Positions 1 to 8,452 of a DNA stretch of 34,889 nucleotides are shown in pieces. The stretch's first letter is position 1, and each line of letters begins with the position of its first letter. The DNA is from M3007 sp964589365 (lineage in GTDB: Bacteria; Bacteroidota; Bacteroidia; Chitinophagales; Saprospiraceae). The translations under genes were made by a program, and so were the position numbers. The stretch spans positions 1 through 34,889 of the forward strand of contig CAZPTQ010000026.1 in assembly GCA_964589365.1 (NCBI GenBank), in the 5' to 3' direction. The notes beneath the pieces are model-generated. The model was not told where the DNA came from and searched no databases. It was given only the letters and a program-made list of their open reading frames with translations.

Positions 1-2
1 AC

Positions 3-329
3 ACCGTGACGGTGACGGACGGGCACGGCTGCGAGGCGGTTAAAGAGGTGGTGGTGGATTTGATGGTGGGCACGGGGGAGGCAAAAGGGCAGGCATTTCT
101 GATGTACCCAAATCCTGCAGTGGATTGGATAAAAATTGTGCTGCCAGCTGGCCTGAGCGGGTATTTGGTGGAATTGGCCGACGCATCTGGGCATCTGCTG
201 CGCTCCCAAGTCTGTGGGAACGGCGATTGTGTGCTGGACCTGCGCGGGCTGCCTGGCGGGGCATACTTCCTGACGGTGAAGATAAATGGGCAGGCGGTGT
301 TCAGCAGTCAAGTGATAAAGAGGATGTAG
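3..329 (+). CDS. C-terminal fragment of a secreted protein with T9SS type A sorting domain (5' end outside window)
   Basis: The reading frame is open from the window edge, so only the last ~109 residues of a larger protein are present. They begin with the end of a repeat or Ig-like segment (TVTDGHGC) and continue into a typical type IX secretion sorting domain: the YPNPAVD motif, a hydrophobic strand pair, LRGLPGGAYFLTV and a basic end (VIKRM). Such tails send proteins through the outer membrane of Bacteroidota and are then cleaved or attached to the surface. The function of the missing N-terminal part cannot be judged. The gene ends at a TAG 27 bp from the convergent Crp/Fnr gene. Confidence 0.85.
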   Translation, partial: TVTVTDGHGCEAVKEVVVDLMVGTGEAKGQAFLMYPNPAVDWIKIVLPAGLSGYLVELADASGHLLRSQVCGNGDCVLDLRGLPGGAYFLTVKINGQAVFSSQVIKRM

Positions 330-356
330 TGGAATCACGGCCTTTAGACCGTCTTA

Positions 357-1049
357 TTATTTCATCTCCTCCGCCAACTTGTCCAAGTCGCGAATCAACA
401 GTCGGGAGCGATTGAAGCTCAGTAGCTTTTTGTAGCGAAGATCATTGAGGGTGGTTGTCACCGTTTGGCGGCTGGTGGCGGTGAGGTTGGCAATTTCCTG
501 ATGTGTGACAGGTTTTCGGATGACCCATTCATACCCCACCCGCTGACCTTTGGAGCGTGCGATATTGACCAGAAACTCTACGATGCGGCTACGGCTGTCG
601 CGAAAAACAAGCGATTCCAAGCGTCGTTCCATTTCCAGTTGTCGCCCACCAAATATCTTCATAAAGAACAAGTTGAGCTCCGAACGGTCGCGCATCAAAC
701 CCTGCAATTCTTCGAGCGTCACCACACAGGTATGCGTGTCTTCGAGTGCAGTGGCAAAGTCGTGGCGGCGCTGTTCTCCCAGCAATGCCAGTTCGCCAAA
801 CACCTCCCCGCGCCCCAAAATTGCTTTTGTGATTTCTTTGCCCTCCTCGTTCATCGCCGATATTTTAACCCGACCCTCCGTGATAAAAAAAATACGGTCG
901 GAAAGATCTTGCGGCACATACACGGATTCGCCTTTTTTGAAATCGCAATGCGTGTGATGTGCCATCAAATCCTCATTGCCCAGCTTGGTGGGACAAAGCA
1001 GGTGGGTAACATCAATATTCTCTAAGTGCCAGAGGGATTGCGTTTGCAT
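357..1049 (-). CDS. Crp/Fnr family transcriptional regulator
   Basis: A 230-residue protein, the usual size of the family. Residues ~25-130 form the cyclic-nucleotide-binding-type beta-barrel (GRGEVFGELALLGEQRRHDFATA resembles the phosphate-binding cassette in outline), followed by the long dimerisation helix (~125-150) and a winged helix-turn-helix (~178-215; VTHQEIANLTATSRQTVTTT). It lacks an Fnr-type Cys cluster at the N-terminus, and whether it binds cAMP cannot be decided by eye. It is probably a DNA-binding activator or repressor with unknown ligand. It lies downstream of the CBS-domain gene on the same strand; the 55-bp gap is filled by two hairpins that may reduce read-through. Confidence 0.9.
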   Translation of the reverse strand: MQTQSLWHLENIDVTHLLCPTKLGNEDLMAHHTHCDFKKGESVYVPQDLSDRIFFITEGRVKISAMNEEGKEITKAILGRGEVFGELALLGEQRRHDFATALEDTHTCVVTLEELQGLMRDRSELNLFFMKIFGGRQLEMERRLESLVFRDSRSRIVEFLVNIARSKGQRVGYEWVIRKPVTHQEIANLTATSRQTVTTTLNDLRYKKLLSFNRSRLLIRDLDKLAEEMK

Positions 1050-1058
1050 GGTATGTAT

Positions 1059-1104
1059 CGCGGAACTCTGTTCCGCGTAAGAATTCCCGGAACGGAGTTC
1101 CGGG
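1059..1104. repeat. Twin-hairpin REP-like element, copy 1
   Basis: Two palindromes of 19 bp lie 8 bp apart: 1059-1077 (8-bp stem CGCGGAAC/GTTCCGCG, loop TCT) and 1086-1104 (8-bp stem CCCGGAAC/GTTCCGGG, loop GGA). Read on the minus strand, the order is stop codon of the CBS gene, TCC-loop hairpin, AGA-loop hairpin. The same order and loops recur at 33101-33156 after the NUDIX gene, which points to a dispersed element and not merely a local terminator. No T-run follows, so function as a terminator is uncertain; an mRNA-stabilising 3' structure is also possible. Confidence 0.8.
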
Positions 1105-1767
1105 CTACACGTTCAGATAATGCATAAGTGCATCATAGCGCTCACGCAATAGTTCGCTGCGGTCGGTTTCGCCAAAAGTTTCTTTCACCTCAAATTCATG
1201 GCGCTCCAACGAAGCGATGGCACGGGAAAGGTCGTGCCGGTCAAGTTTCAAGGTCAGTTCCACTTGCTCGGGATTTGGGTTGGAGGTGACAAATGCACTG
1301 AGAATATTCACTTTTTCTTCCTCAAAAATGCGGGCGATGGTAGAGAGTGTGTAGTCGCGGCGTGGCATTTCCAACACCAACACAGCACCGTGTTCGGTCA
1401 TCGAAGCGGTGTGGGCAAAATAGCGAAGCACGTCGTTTTGTTGTACTAGACCGAGATATTGACCTTCAGCATCCACTACGGGAATGACCGTGAGTCGGTG
1501 ATCGCCCATGATTTTGATAATTTCAAAAACGTGTTCGTTTTCATGCACTTGAAACAGCGGCAACACCGAAAAATCATGTTCGCTGAGTGGGCTGGAAAGT
1601 TTGTGGTTGAAAATTTCTTCTTCCGAAAGAAGGCCGACCAATTTGCCACCGTCAACTACCGGGAGGTGCTTTACATGATAGTCGTTGAGCATGTGGAATG
1701 CTTCGCGTCCCGTTTGTTCAACAGTGAGTGCTGGAATATCATGGGCGATGAGTGTACGAGCTGTCAT
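1105..1767 (-). CDS. CBS-domain pair protein with C-terminal ACT-like domain
   Basis: 220 residues with two CBS motifs (~1-60 and ~68-125; HVKHLPVVDGGKLVGLLSEE and HRLTVIPVVDAEGQYLGLV) followed by an ACT-like fold (~128-195; AVLVLEMPRRDYTLSTIARI). Stand-alone CBS-ACT proteins are thought to sense adenine nucleotides or small metabolites; no catalytic domain is attached here, so the regulated partner is unknown. The ATG at 1765-1767 fits the start of CBS1. It is divergent from the class III aminotransferase (about 106 bp apart). Its stop codon TAG lies directly at the edge of a palindromic element (1086-1104), so the element may supply the end of the gene. Confidence 0.85.
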   Translation of the reverse strand: MTARTLIAHDIPALTVEQTGREAFHMLNDYHVKHLPVVDGGKLVGLLSEEEIFNHKLSSPLSEHDFSVLPLFQVHENEHVFEIIKIMGDHRLTVIPVVDAEGQYLGLVQQNDVLRYFAHTASMTEHGAVLVLEMPRRDYTLSTIARIFEEEKVNILSAFVTSNPNPEQVELTLKLDRHDLSRAIASLERHEFEVKETFGETDRSELLRERYDALMHYLNV

Positions 1768-1873
1768 GGATTACTATATCTAAACGTTATTAATCGAAGC
1801 TTGTTCGACTTGAGCGAACTTTGCGCGACCCTGCAAATATGGGTGGAATAAATTGTTCGCAAAAATAATAGTG

Positions 1874-3067
1874 ATGCAAACACAAAAAAGTGCCAATCTC
1901 CGACCACTCTTTTTTCATCATGTGGCGCAGACCTCCCCCTCGCCCCTCGCCCTGGAAATTGAGCGAGCAGAGGGTTGTTGGTTGCATGGCCCTAATGGCG
2001 AACGATGGCTCGACCTCATAGCCGGCATTGGCCCCAGCGTATTGGGGCATAGGCTTCCGCGCGTACAAAATGCTGTGCAACAACAACTTGATGCCTACTG
2101 GCACACGCTGGTGTATGGGGAATTCGTGCTTTCTCCACAGGTACGACTTGCAAAGTTGCTTGCTGAAAACCTGCCCGGACTTGATTCGGTTTATTTTACA
2201 AATTCTGGTACGGAAGCCGCCGAGGGCGCGATGAAACTTGCAAAACGCGCTACGGGCCGTTCACAATTTATAGCCTGCAAATATGCCTATCATGGCAGCA
2301 CCCAAGGCGCAGCCAGCTTGATGTGGCCAAAAGATTTTACGGAAGCTTTCCAGCCCTTGCTGCCGGGTATTCGGTACATGGGGTTCAACAATGCTTTCGA
2401 TTTGAGTCTTATTGACCACCAAACGGCGGCAGTGGTAGTCGAAACGGTTCAAGGCGAGGCGGGCGTAATTCTCCCGAATCCATCCTGGCTTTTGGCACTG
2501 CGCCTACGCTGCGATGAGGTGGGCGCCTTGTTGATTTTGGACGAAATTCAAGCTGGAATGGGGCGTACCGGGCATCTTTTTGCTTTTGAAAAATATGACC
2601 TTGTGCCGGACATATTACTGCTTGCAAAAGGCTTTGGCGGCGGAATGCCACTTGGGGCATTTGTGGCTCGGCGGGAGCTGATGCAAACTTTATCGCACGA
2701 CCCGGTGTTGGGGCATATTACCACATTTGGCGGACATCCAGTGTGCGTGGCGGCGGGTTTGGCTACCTTGGAAATTTTACTTGAAGGCGATTTGTTAGCG
2801 CAAGTACCAGCGAAAGAAGAACTTTTCAAAAGCCTGTTGGTACATCCCGCCATTCGCGAAATTCGCAGCGCAGGGCTTTGGCTGGCCTTGGATTTAGGCG
2901 ACGAGGCCAAAGTGAAGGCTATAATTCAACATTGTATCAACCATGGAGTTATCACAGATTGGTTTTTGTTCAATGACCGCAGTCTGCGTATTGCGCCGCC
3001 GCTGACCATTTCGGAAGAAGAGATTCGGTTTGCTTGTGATGTGATATTGAGCGGGTTGGATTCTTAA
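1874..3067 (+). CDS. Class III PLP-dependent aminotransferase
   Basis: 397 residues from the ATG at 1874; a TTG 21 bp upstream is also in frame, but the ATG is preferred. Motifs of fold-type I class III aminotransferases are clear: YFTNSGTEAAEGAMKLA for the phosphate cup, D223 in LDEIQAGMGRTG for the pyridine nitrogen, and K252 in LLAKGFGGGMPLGA for the internal aldimine. The family includes acetylornithine, ornithine and 4-aminobutyrate aminotransferases; no arginine-pathway neighbour is present, so the substrate is left open. It stands 28 bp upstream of smpB on the same strand and may share transcripts with it, although a -7-like box lies in the gap. Confidence 0.88.
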   Translation: MQTQKSANLRPLFFHHVAQTSPSPLALEIERAEGCWLHGPNGERWLDLIAGIGPSVLGHRLPRVQNAVQQQLDAYWHTLVYGEFVLSPQVRLAKLLAENLPGLDSVYFTNSGTEAAEGAMKLAKRATGRSQFIACKYAYHGSTQGAASLMWPKDFTEAFQPLLPGIRYMGFNNAFDLSLIDHQTAAVVVETVQGEAGVILPNPSWLLALRLRCDEVGALLILDEIQAGMGRTGHLFAFEKYDLVPDILLLAKGFGGGMPLGAFVARRELMQTLSHDPVLGHITTFGGHPVCVAAGLATLEILLEGDLLAQVPAKEELFKSLLVHPAIREIRSAGLWLALDLGDEAKVKAIIQHCINHGVITDWFLFNDRSLRIAPPLTISEEEIRFACDVILSGLDS

Positions 3068-3072
3068 ATCTA

Positions 3073-3080
3073 TACATTTG
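3073..3080 (+). promoter_or_regulatory. Possible Bacteroidota -7 box before smpB
   Basis: TACATTTG fits TAnnTTTG and ends 15 bp before the smpB ATG. A well-spaced TTG at -33 is lacking (the candidates lie 14 or 25 bp away), so this is a weak call; transcription from the aminotransferase gene is the alternative. Confidence 0.35.
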
Positions 3081-3095
3081 CACACATTTTAAGAC

Positions 3096-3572
3096 ATGGC
3101 AAAAGAGAAGAAAAAAGCGAAGATCGAGATTCTGAACCGTAAGGCGATTTACGAATTCCAATTTGTGCAGGAGTTTGACGCGGGCATCATGCTCACAGGA
3201 ACAGAGGTTAAAAGTATCCGAGACGGCAACGCAAACCTCTCGGATGCGTATTGTATTTTTGACCAAGGGGAACTCTGGGTGCGCAACCTCTATGTGGCTG
3301 AATACAAATATGGTACGGATGCCAACCACCTCCCAAGGCGCAACCGAAAACTCCTGCTTCGCCGCCCCGAACTTCGAAAATTGGAACGTGGTATCAAAGA
3401 GAAAGGCTCCACCATTGTGCCGTTCAAAATCTTTTTTAGCGAGCGCGGATTTGCCAAATTGACCATCTGCCTCGCCAAGGGTAAAAAATCGTTTGACAAG
3501 CGCGAGACCATAAAAGACCGCGAGAACAAACGCGAACTTGACCGCGTCAACAAAGCTTATAAAGTACGATGA
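3096..3572 (+). CDS. smpB: SsrA-binding protein SmpB
   Basis: 158 residues, standard length. The protein binds tmRNA and delivers it to stalled ribosomes for trans-translation. Diagnostic segments are the N-terminal NRKAIYEFQFVQEFDAGIM, the TGTEVKSIRDG motif, the PFKIFFSERGFAKLTI strand and the basic tail with KSFDKRETIKDRENKREL that enters the decoding site. The ATG at 3096 matches the family start. The ssrA RNA itself was not seen in this window. An intergenic inverted repeat starts right after the stop codon. Confidence 0.97.
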   Translation: MAKEKKKAKIEILNRKAIYEFQFVQEFDAGIMLTGTEVKSIRDGNANLSDAYCIFDQGELWVRNLYVAEYKYGTDANHLPRRNRKLLLRRPELRKLERGIKEKGSTIVPFKIFFSERGFAKLTICLAKGKKSFDKRETIKDRENKRELDRVNKAYKVR

Positions 3573-3573
3573 T

Positions 3574-3660
3574 GGATTGTTAAGTGTTAAACGGTAAGTG
3601 ATACAATCACGCATCGTTTTTCATTTACCCCATCACTTACCGCTTAACACTTAACAATCC
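3574..3660. repeat. Intergenic inverted repeat with 7-base periodicity (smpB / subtilase)
   Basis: Arms 3574-3601 and 3633-3660 are 28 bases each and match at 27 positions, around a 31-base centre. The left arm begins 2 bases after the smpB stop and the right arm ends 6 bases before the subtilase ATG. The right arm divides into degenerate heptads (ATCACTT, ACCGCTT, AACACTT, AACAATC) with one G. It can form a very strong hairpin, so it could act as a terminator, but no T-run follows on the plus strand. See also 22175-22298 and 31736-31805. Confidence 0.85.
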
Positions 3661-3666
3661 TCTAAA

Positions 3667-5694
3667 ATGGCAACAAAAAAAGTAAACAAAGCCTCGTTCA
3701 AATTTGGTGGCGAAACCATCAACCTAAGCAAAAGCAAAACCCAGGTCGCCGTTCGCTACATCCCTGGGATGAAGCGCGCGCTAAAGCGAAAAAATGCCGC
3801 TGACCAAGAGCAAATTCGTGATTTTGAAGTCATAAAATCCTCGCGCGGTATTGACCAAAAACTCGACGCATTGCGGGAAAAGCCTGAGGTTTCGGTTGGT
3901 ACGCATATCTGGATCGTTGATGGGGACGATGATTCGCCGTTTATCCCAACCGGCTATCTATACATTGAGTTCAAGCCAGGCACAAGTTACGAAAAGCAGC
4001 AAGCAGCGATGCAGGAGCTCAATCTCAATGTGCGCCAAGTAGTAAGCCCAGAGGCATACCGCGTAAGCACTACTCCAGACTCGCCCAACCCTGTGAAGTG
4101 TGCCATGCTGCTCCAAAAGAATCGCATCGTCAAAATCGCGGAGCCAGAATTTATGACAAAACCCGTGATGGGCGATTTCTCCCCTCCCAGCGGCAAATTC
4201 ATCAATAGCCAATGGCACCATGAAAATTCTGGGGGACAAATCCCCATCATTGATATTCCAAATGCGGTGTATGGTACGCACCATTTCAAAAAAGGCGCGG
4301 ACGCAAAAGTGCGCGCTGCTTGGGAAGAATTGCAGGGACTTGGTTCAAAAACCATCAAAATTGCAATAATAGATACGGGTTTTGACACGGAACACCCTTC
4401 GTTGCGCGGCGACGGCACCAAAATCCGTAATACTTTCAACGCTGCCAACCGCACTGCCGATGTTTCTCCATGGTTTCAGGCATCTGACGGCTCTTGGGGT
4501 GTTTTCAGTCATGGCACGTCTTGTGCAGCAGTGGCAGCCGGAGCCTGGGATGCACAAGGGGTGCTCGGCGCTGCACCCAATGCCCGTATCATCCCCATTA
4601 AACTCGACATCCTTTCGGATGATGCCATCCAAAAAGCACTCGAGCATGCGCTCCTCAATGGGGCGGACATTATCTCTTGCAGCCTTGGGTTCCCCAAACC
4701 CTTGCCGCTCTCAACATACGTTTCCAACTACATCAGCCGGGTGGTGCGGGAAGGCAGAAATGGCAAGGGACTTCCCATTTTCATGGCGGCGGGAAATGCC
4801 AATCCGGCATCCAACAATGTGCCGCGCCAAGTCAGCGACTTCGCAGCGCACCCTGATGTGATGTGCATCACGGCTTCCAATAGTCTGGACGAATCTTCGA
4901 GTTATACTTTTTTTGGTCCCCCAGCCTTTCTTTGCGCTCCTACCAATGGCAATGATGGTGTGGGCGTCACCACGGCTACTGTGAGCGCCAATGGTGGTTC
5001 GCTCTTGCATAATTATACCAGTCGGTTTGGCGGCACTTCGAGTGCTGCCCCGCTCACGGCAGGCGTTTGCGCTTTGATGCTTACGGCGAATCCAAATCTC
5101 ACACTGGGTGAAATTCGCGATATTTTGCGCCGTTCGGCCGATAAAATAGGAAGCGGCTATGATGCCAATGGTCGTTCGCCCAGATTGGGTTTTGGTCGCC
5201 TGAATGCCCTCCGTGCCGTTCAAATGGCTTCTGGGAAAAGTGTTGGTACCGGCAAACCCGACACTGGAAAGGGAACTGACACAAAGCCGGGAACCGGGCA
5301 ATCGGCTACAAAGCGCGGAAAGGTGACCTCAAAATTCCTGAATGTGCGCACAGGTCCCGGCACGTCCAATCCAAAAGTGGCGGAGCTTAAACTGGGCGAC
5401 ATTGTCAACCTATTTGAAAAGGTAGGGGGCTTCTGGCGAATCGGGAATGGGCAGTTCGCAAGCGCCGATTTCATTCAGGTGCTCGCAGCAAACAATGCAC
5501 CTGCCCCAAGTATCCGCAAAGGAAAAGTGACGTCCACTTTCCTCAACGTGCGTACAGGCCCCGGCACGACCAACGCCAAAGTCGGGGAATTGAAAAAAGG
5601 CGCCTTGGTCAGTATTTTTGAAACCAGCAGCAATGGCTGGCACCGGATTGGGGAGAAGAGATGGGTGATTGGGACTAATATTCAGGAGGTTTAA
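3667..5694 (+). CDS. Subtilisin-like S8 serine protease with two C-terminal SH3b domains
   Basis: 675 residues. The catalytic triad is visible as D236 (IAIIDTGFD), H282 (FSHGTSCAA) and S458 (GGTSSAAP), with N377 (MAAGNAN) for the oxyanion hole. Residues ~80-165 look like a propeptide-type domain (FIPTGYLYIEFKPG). After the protease come a Gly/Thr/Lys linker (~525-550) and two SH3b repeats (~551-605 and ~617-675), each with FLNVRTGPGT. Such SH3 domains commonly bind peptidoglycan or short peptides. The lysine-rich N-terminus has no signal peptide and there is no T9SS tail, so export is unexplained and the protein may be cytoplasmic. The start follows a heptad leader. Confidence 0.92.
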   Translation: MATKKVNKASFKFGGETINLSKSKTQVAVRYIPGMKRALKRKNAADQEQIRDFEVIKSSRGIDQKLDALREKPEVSVGTHIWIVDGDDDSPFIPTGYLYIEFKPGTSYEKQQAAMQELNLNVRQVVSPEAYRVSTTPDSPNPVKCAMLLQKNRIVKIAEPEFMTKPVMGDFSPPSGKFINSQWHHENSGGQIPIIDIPNAVYGTHHFKKGADAKVRAAWEELQGLGSKTIKIAIIDTGFDTEHPSLRGDGTKIRNTFNAANRTADVSPWFQASDGSWGVFSHGTSCAAVAAGAWDAQGVLGAAPNARIIPIKLDILSDDAIQKALEHALLNGADIISCSLGFPKPLPLSTYVSNYISRVVREGRNGKGLPIFMAAGNANPASNNVPRQVSDFAAHPDVMCITASNSLDESSSYTFFGPPAFLCAPTNGNDGVGVTTATVSANGGSLLHNYTSRFGGTSSAAPLTAGVCALMLTANPNLTLGEIRDILRRSADKIGSGYDANGRSPRLGFGRLNALRAVQMASGKSVGTGKPDTGKGTDTKPGTGQSATKRGKVTSKFLNVRTGPGTSNPKVAELKLGDIVNLFEKVGGFWRIGNGQFASADFIQVLAANNAPAPSIRKGKVTSTFLNVRTGPGTTNAKVGELKKGALVSIFETSSNGWHRIGEKRWVIGTNIQEV

Positions 5695-5715
5695 AACAAA
5701 CAAACCTCCACTGCC

Positions 5716-7400
5716 ATGAAAAAAGGATTTACGCTCCGTTTTGTACCACTCGCTTTTGCGCTAATACTTCCTATACTGGGTTCTGCCCAGAACACACTGG
5801 AGTTGATGAAAGACTTGCTGCCCGGCATAGAATCTTCTACGCCACAAAGTTTGACTGCTTTCAAAAACAAGATTTATTTTTTTGCAACAACGGATCCATC
5901 TTTTTTTGGCCGCTCACTTTGCGCAAGTGATGGCACGCCTGATGGCACAAAAGAGATATTGCCTCTGCCGGTATCTACTTTGGGGTTACCAGATGGCCTG
6001 CCTGTTGTGATTGGAGATACGCTTTATTTTTTTACAAAAACCAATGATTTCAGGTTTACGGTGTGGGCAAGTGATGGGACCATGGCTGGCACCAACCCGT
6101 TGTTTACTACCATGCCTTACGAATGGCCAAGTGGTGGTGTGACGGTCTTTAAGGGAAATCTTTGGTTTGGCTTCGGGAATAAAATCCGTTATTTCGATAC
6201 AGACCAAAACGCTCTTATTGATTTCCATACTGCAGAATCGGGCATCGAAAATCTAAGTTCCACGAACGATTACATTTATTGGTTTTCTCTTCATCCCATT
6301 AGTCCATACAGCTCAGAAAACTATTTCTATCGTTCTAACGACCAACCCGGCAATGTTCAATTCCTTGAAAATGTAGGAAGTAGCAGTAATAGCACTTCAG
6401 GCTCTACACATATTGAAAAAATCACCAGGTACGAAAATGGGCGTTTTAGATGGCATACCTTGGGAGTCAGCTATTACAATGGTGGCACTTACTATTTTGG
6501 TGGTAGGGCTGGTATTGATAGCACCAATATTTTTATGACCACATGGCCGATGAGTATTTTGGCATCTGCACTGACGGATAGTATTTATTTTCTTTATACA
6601 ATAGATAATTATGGAGCGTCGGTGCCTCCCTACCCAAGCAACTGGCAATTGTTAGCAGCTTCATCGGGTGGTTCTTTTCAACGAGTAATGGCTGATACTG
6701 CCCAAATAATAGGGGAAAGTGTACAAGCACATAAATCTAGCCTTTTTGTTGCAACACCCAAACATATTTTTTTCAGGGTATGGAAGTCAGACACACACAC
6801 TGAACTTGGCACCAGCGACGGCTCTATTGCAGGAACAAAATTGGTGAAAGACATCAATCCTGGCCCCAATCAAAGTTATATCCGCAATTTTACTCTATGC
6901 GGTGACAATGTGCTTTTTAGTGCCTTTGATGGTAATGAATACGGAATCTGGTACTCTGATGGAACAGAAAGTGGTACCCAAAAATTAGCGTCCATGCCCA
7001 ATGGCTACGAAAGTTATAATAACCAATTTTCTTTGGTCGTGGGAGATGCTCTTTATATTGATATCTATACCAATTCAAGGGGAAGGGAATTGTGGAAACT
7101 GTCACCAGTGCCCTGTTCCGGGGTTTCCCAATCCGGAGAACCTCAAAATATCTAAACTTCAGGCTTTCGCCCAACCCCTCCTTGCCGGGCAATACGCATC
7201 TGTTTTTGAACGAAAGCATTAAGCCTCCCTTCCAGCTCAGGCTTTCTGTAATGACCGGAAATATCCTTTGGCAAAAACAGATCAAATATCCAATTGCAGA
7301 AATAGAAATCCCCACCGACTTTTTGGCCGCTGGGATATACTTCGTCACCTTAGAAAAAGAAGGCGTGAGCATGACGAAGAAATTGATGTTGATGAGATAA
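5716..7400 (+). pseudogene. ELWxxDGT-repeat T9SS protein, broken by a one-base frameshift near 7110-7155
   Basis: The frame from the ATG at 5716 has a clear signal peptide (FVPLAFALILPILGSAQ) and repeats of the form ASDGTPDGTK, ASDGTMAGTN, TSDGSIAGTK and YSDGTESGTQ, ending with RGRELWKLSPVPC. This is the secreted ELWxxDGT repeat family of Bacteroidota, probably beta-propeller-like, with unknown ligand. It stops at TAA 7153-7155. Another frame (about 7152-7400) continues at once with FRLSPNPSLPGN and ends LAAGIYFVTLEKEG...MTKKLMLMR, a T9SS type A sorting domain. Restoring one base would join the two. Either the gene is inactivated and lacks its sorting tail, or the assembly dropped a base. It lies 21 bp after the subtilase. 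Confidence 0.8.
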
Positions 7401-7439
7401 TTCGATGAAAAAGGTCTTTTTTAAGGCATAAAAATAAAA

Positions 7440-8369
7440 TTACAACCCTGTCTCCACCAAATACCGCTCCGCATCCAAAGCTGCCATACAGCCCGTTCCA
7501 GCTGCTGTAACAGCTTGGCGATAGATTTTGTCCTGCGCATCACCTGAGGCAAACACGCCGGGGATATTGGTGAACGACCGACCGGGTACCGCCTTGATGT
7601 AGCCACTCTCGTCGAGATCAAGCCAGCCTTTGAAAATATCCGTGTTCGGTTTATGGCCGATAGCCACAAAAAAACCGGTTACTTCCAAAGTGCTGATTTC
7701 ACCCGTTTTGTTGTTGCGGAGTCGAACGCCCTCAACCCCATCGGTGCCGAGTACTTCTTCGGGTGAGGTGTTCCAGTGAACAGTAATATTTGGCGTATTC
7801 AGCACCCTTTCCTGCATGATTTTGGAGGCGCGCATTTCGTCACGGCGGACAATCAGGTGAACTTCCGAGCAGATTTTTGCCAAATAAGTGCTTTCTTCCG
7901 CTGCCGTATCGCCGCCACCAACAATAGCGACTTTTTGTTTGCGAAAGAAAAACCCATCACAAACAGCACAGGCCGAAACCCCCTTGTTTTCCAGTTCATG
8001 TTCTCCAGGAATACCGAGCCATTTAGCACTTGCTCCCGTGGAAATTATGATGGTAGGCGAATGAATTTCGGTACCCGCTTCGCTCCAAGCCTTATGAATA
8101 GGCCCAGTGAAATCCACCTTTACAATCTTTTCGTTGCGGATCACCGTCTCAAAGCGTTCGGCTTGCTTGCGGAAATCCTCCATCATTTCAGGCCCGTTGC
8201 GCCCATCGGGGTAGCCGGGGTAGTTTTCCACGTCGTTTGTGATCATAAGTTGGCCACCAGGCTGAGGGCCAGTGTAAAGCATTGGACTGAGGCCAGCGCG
8301 AGCGGCATAAATAGCGGCAGTGTAACCGGCAGGCCCAGAGCCGATGATAAGGCATTTTACTTTTTCCAT
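7440..8369 (-). CDS. trxB: Thioredoxin-disulfide reductase
   Basis: 309 residues from the ATG at 8367-8369; a longer frame adds 14 residues not expected for the family. It carries the FAD-binding GSGPAGYTAAIYAAR motif at the N-terminus, the redox-active C134-A-V-C137 pair, the NADPH motif GGGDTAAEE and the C-terminal FASGDAQD motif. It passes electrons from NADPH to thioredoxin in the cytoplasm. A promoter lies just upstream, giving a very short leader. The DUF4349 lipoprotein gene is 84 bp upstream on the same strand; the ELWxxDGT gene is convergent. Confidence 0.97.
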   Translation of the reverse strand: MEKVKCLIIGSGPAGYTAAIYAARAGLSPMLYTGPQPGGQLMITNDVENYPGYPDGRNGPEMMEDFRKQAERFETVIRNEKIVKVDFTGPIHKAWSEAGTEIHSPTIIISTGASAKWLGIPGEHELENKGVSACAVCDGFFFRKQKVAIVGGGDTAAEESTYLAKICSEVHLIVRRDEMRASKIMQERVLNTPNITVHWNTSPEEVLGTDGVEGVRLRNNKTGEISTLEVTGFFVAIGHKPNTDIFKGWLDLDESGYIKAVPGRSFTNIPGVFASGDAQDKIYRQAVTAAGTGCMAALDAERYLVETGL

Positions 8370-8378
8370 AATTAGCGG

Positions 8379-8411
8379 CAAATGTAATAAGCCCCAACAG
8401 GAAAAATGCAA
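8379..8411 (-). promoter_or_regulatory. Promoter of trxB
   Basis: On the minus strand, TTG (8411-8409) is followed after 22 bp by TACATTTG (8386-8379), the Bacteroidota -33/-7 pair. The -7 box ends only 9 bp before the ATG, which predicts a transcript with almost no 5' leader. Confidence 0.6.
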
Positions 8412-8452
8412 AAGGGTTTGTGCTAGATAATAGCCTCCACACTCATTTGTCT

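Noticed and set aside
465..1025. Plus-strand ORF of 186 codons
   Set aside because: It is antisense to the well-supported Crp/Fnr gene and has no recognisable protein motif.
3573..3666. tmRNA (ssrA) gene next to smpB
   Set aside because: The gap is only 94 bp and is filled by the inverted repeat; no tRNA-like ends are seen.
7776..8375. Plus-strand ORF of 199 codons
   Set aside because: Antisense shadow of trxB.
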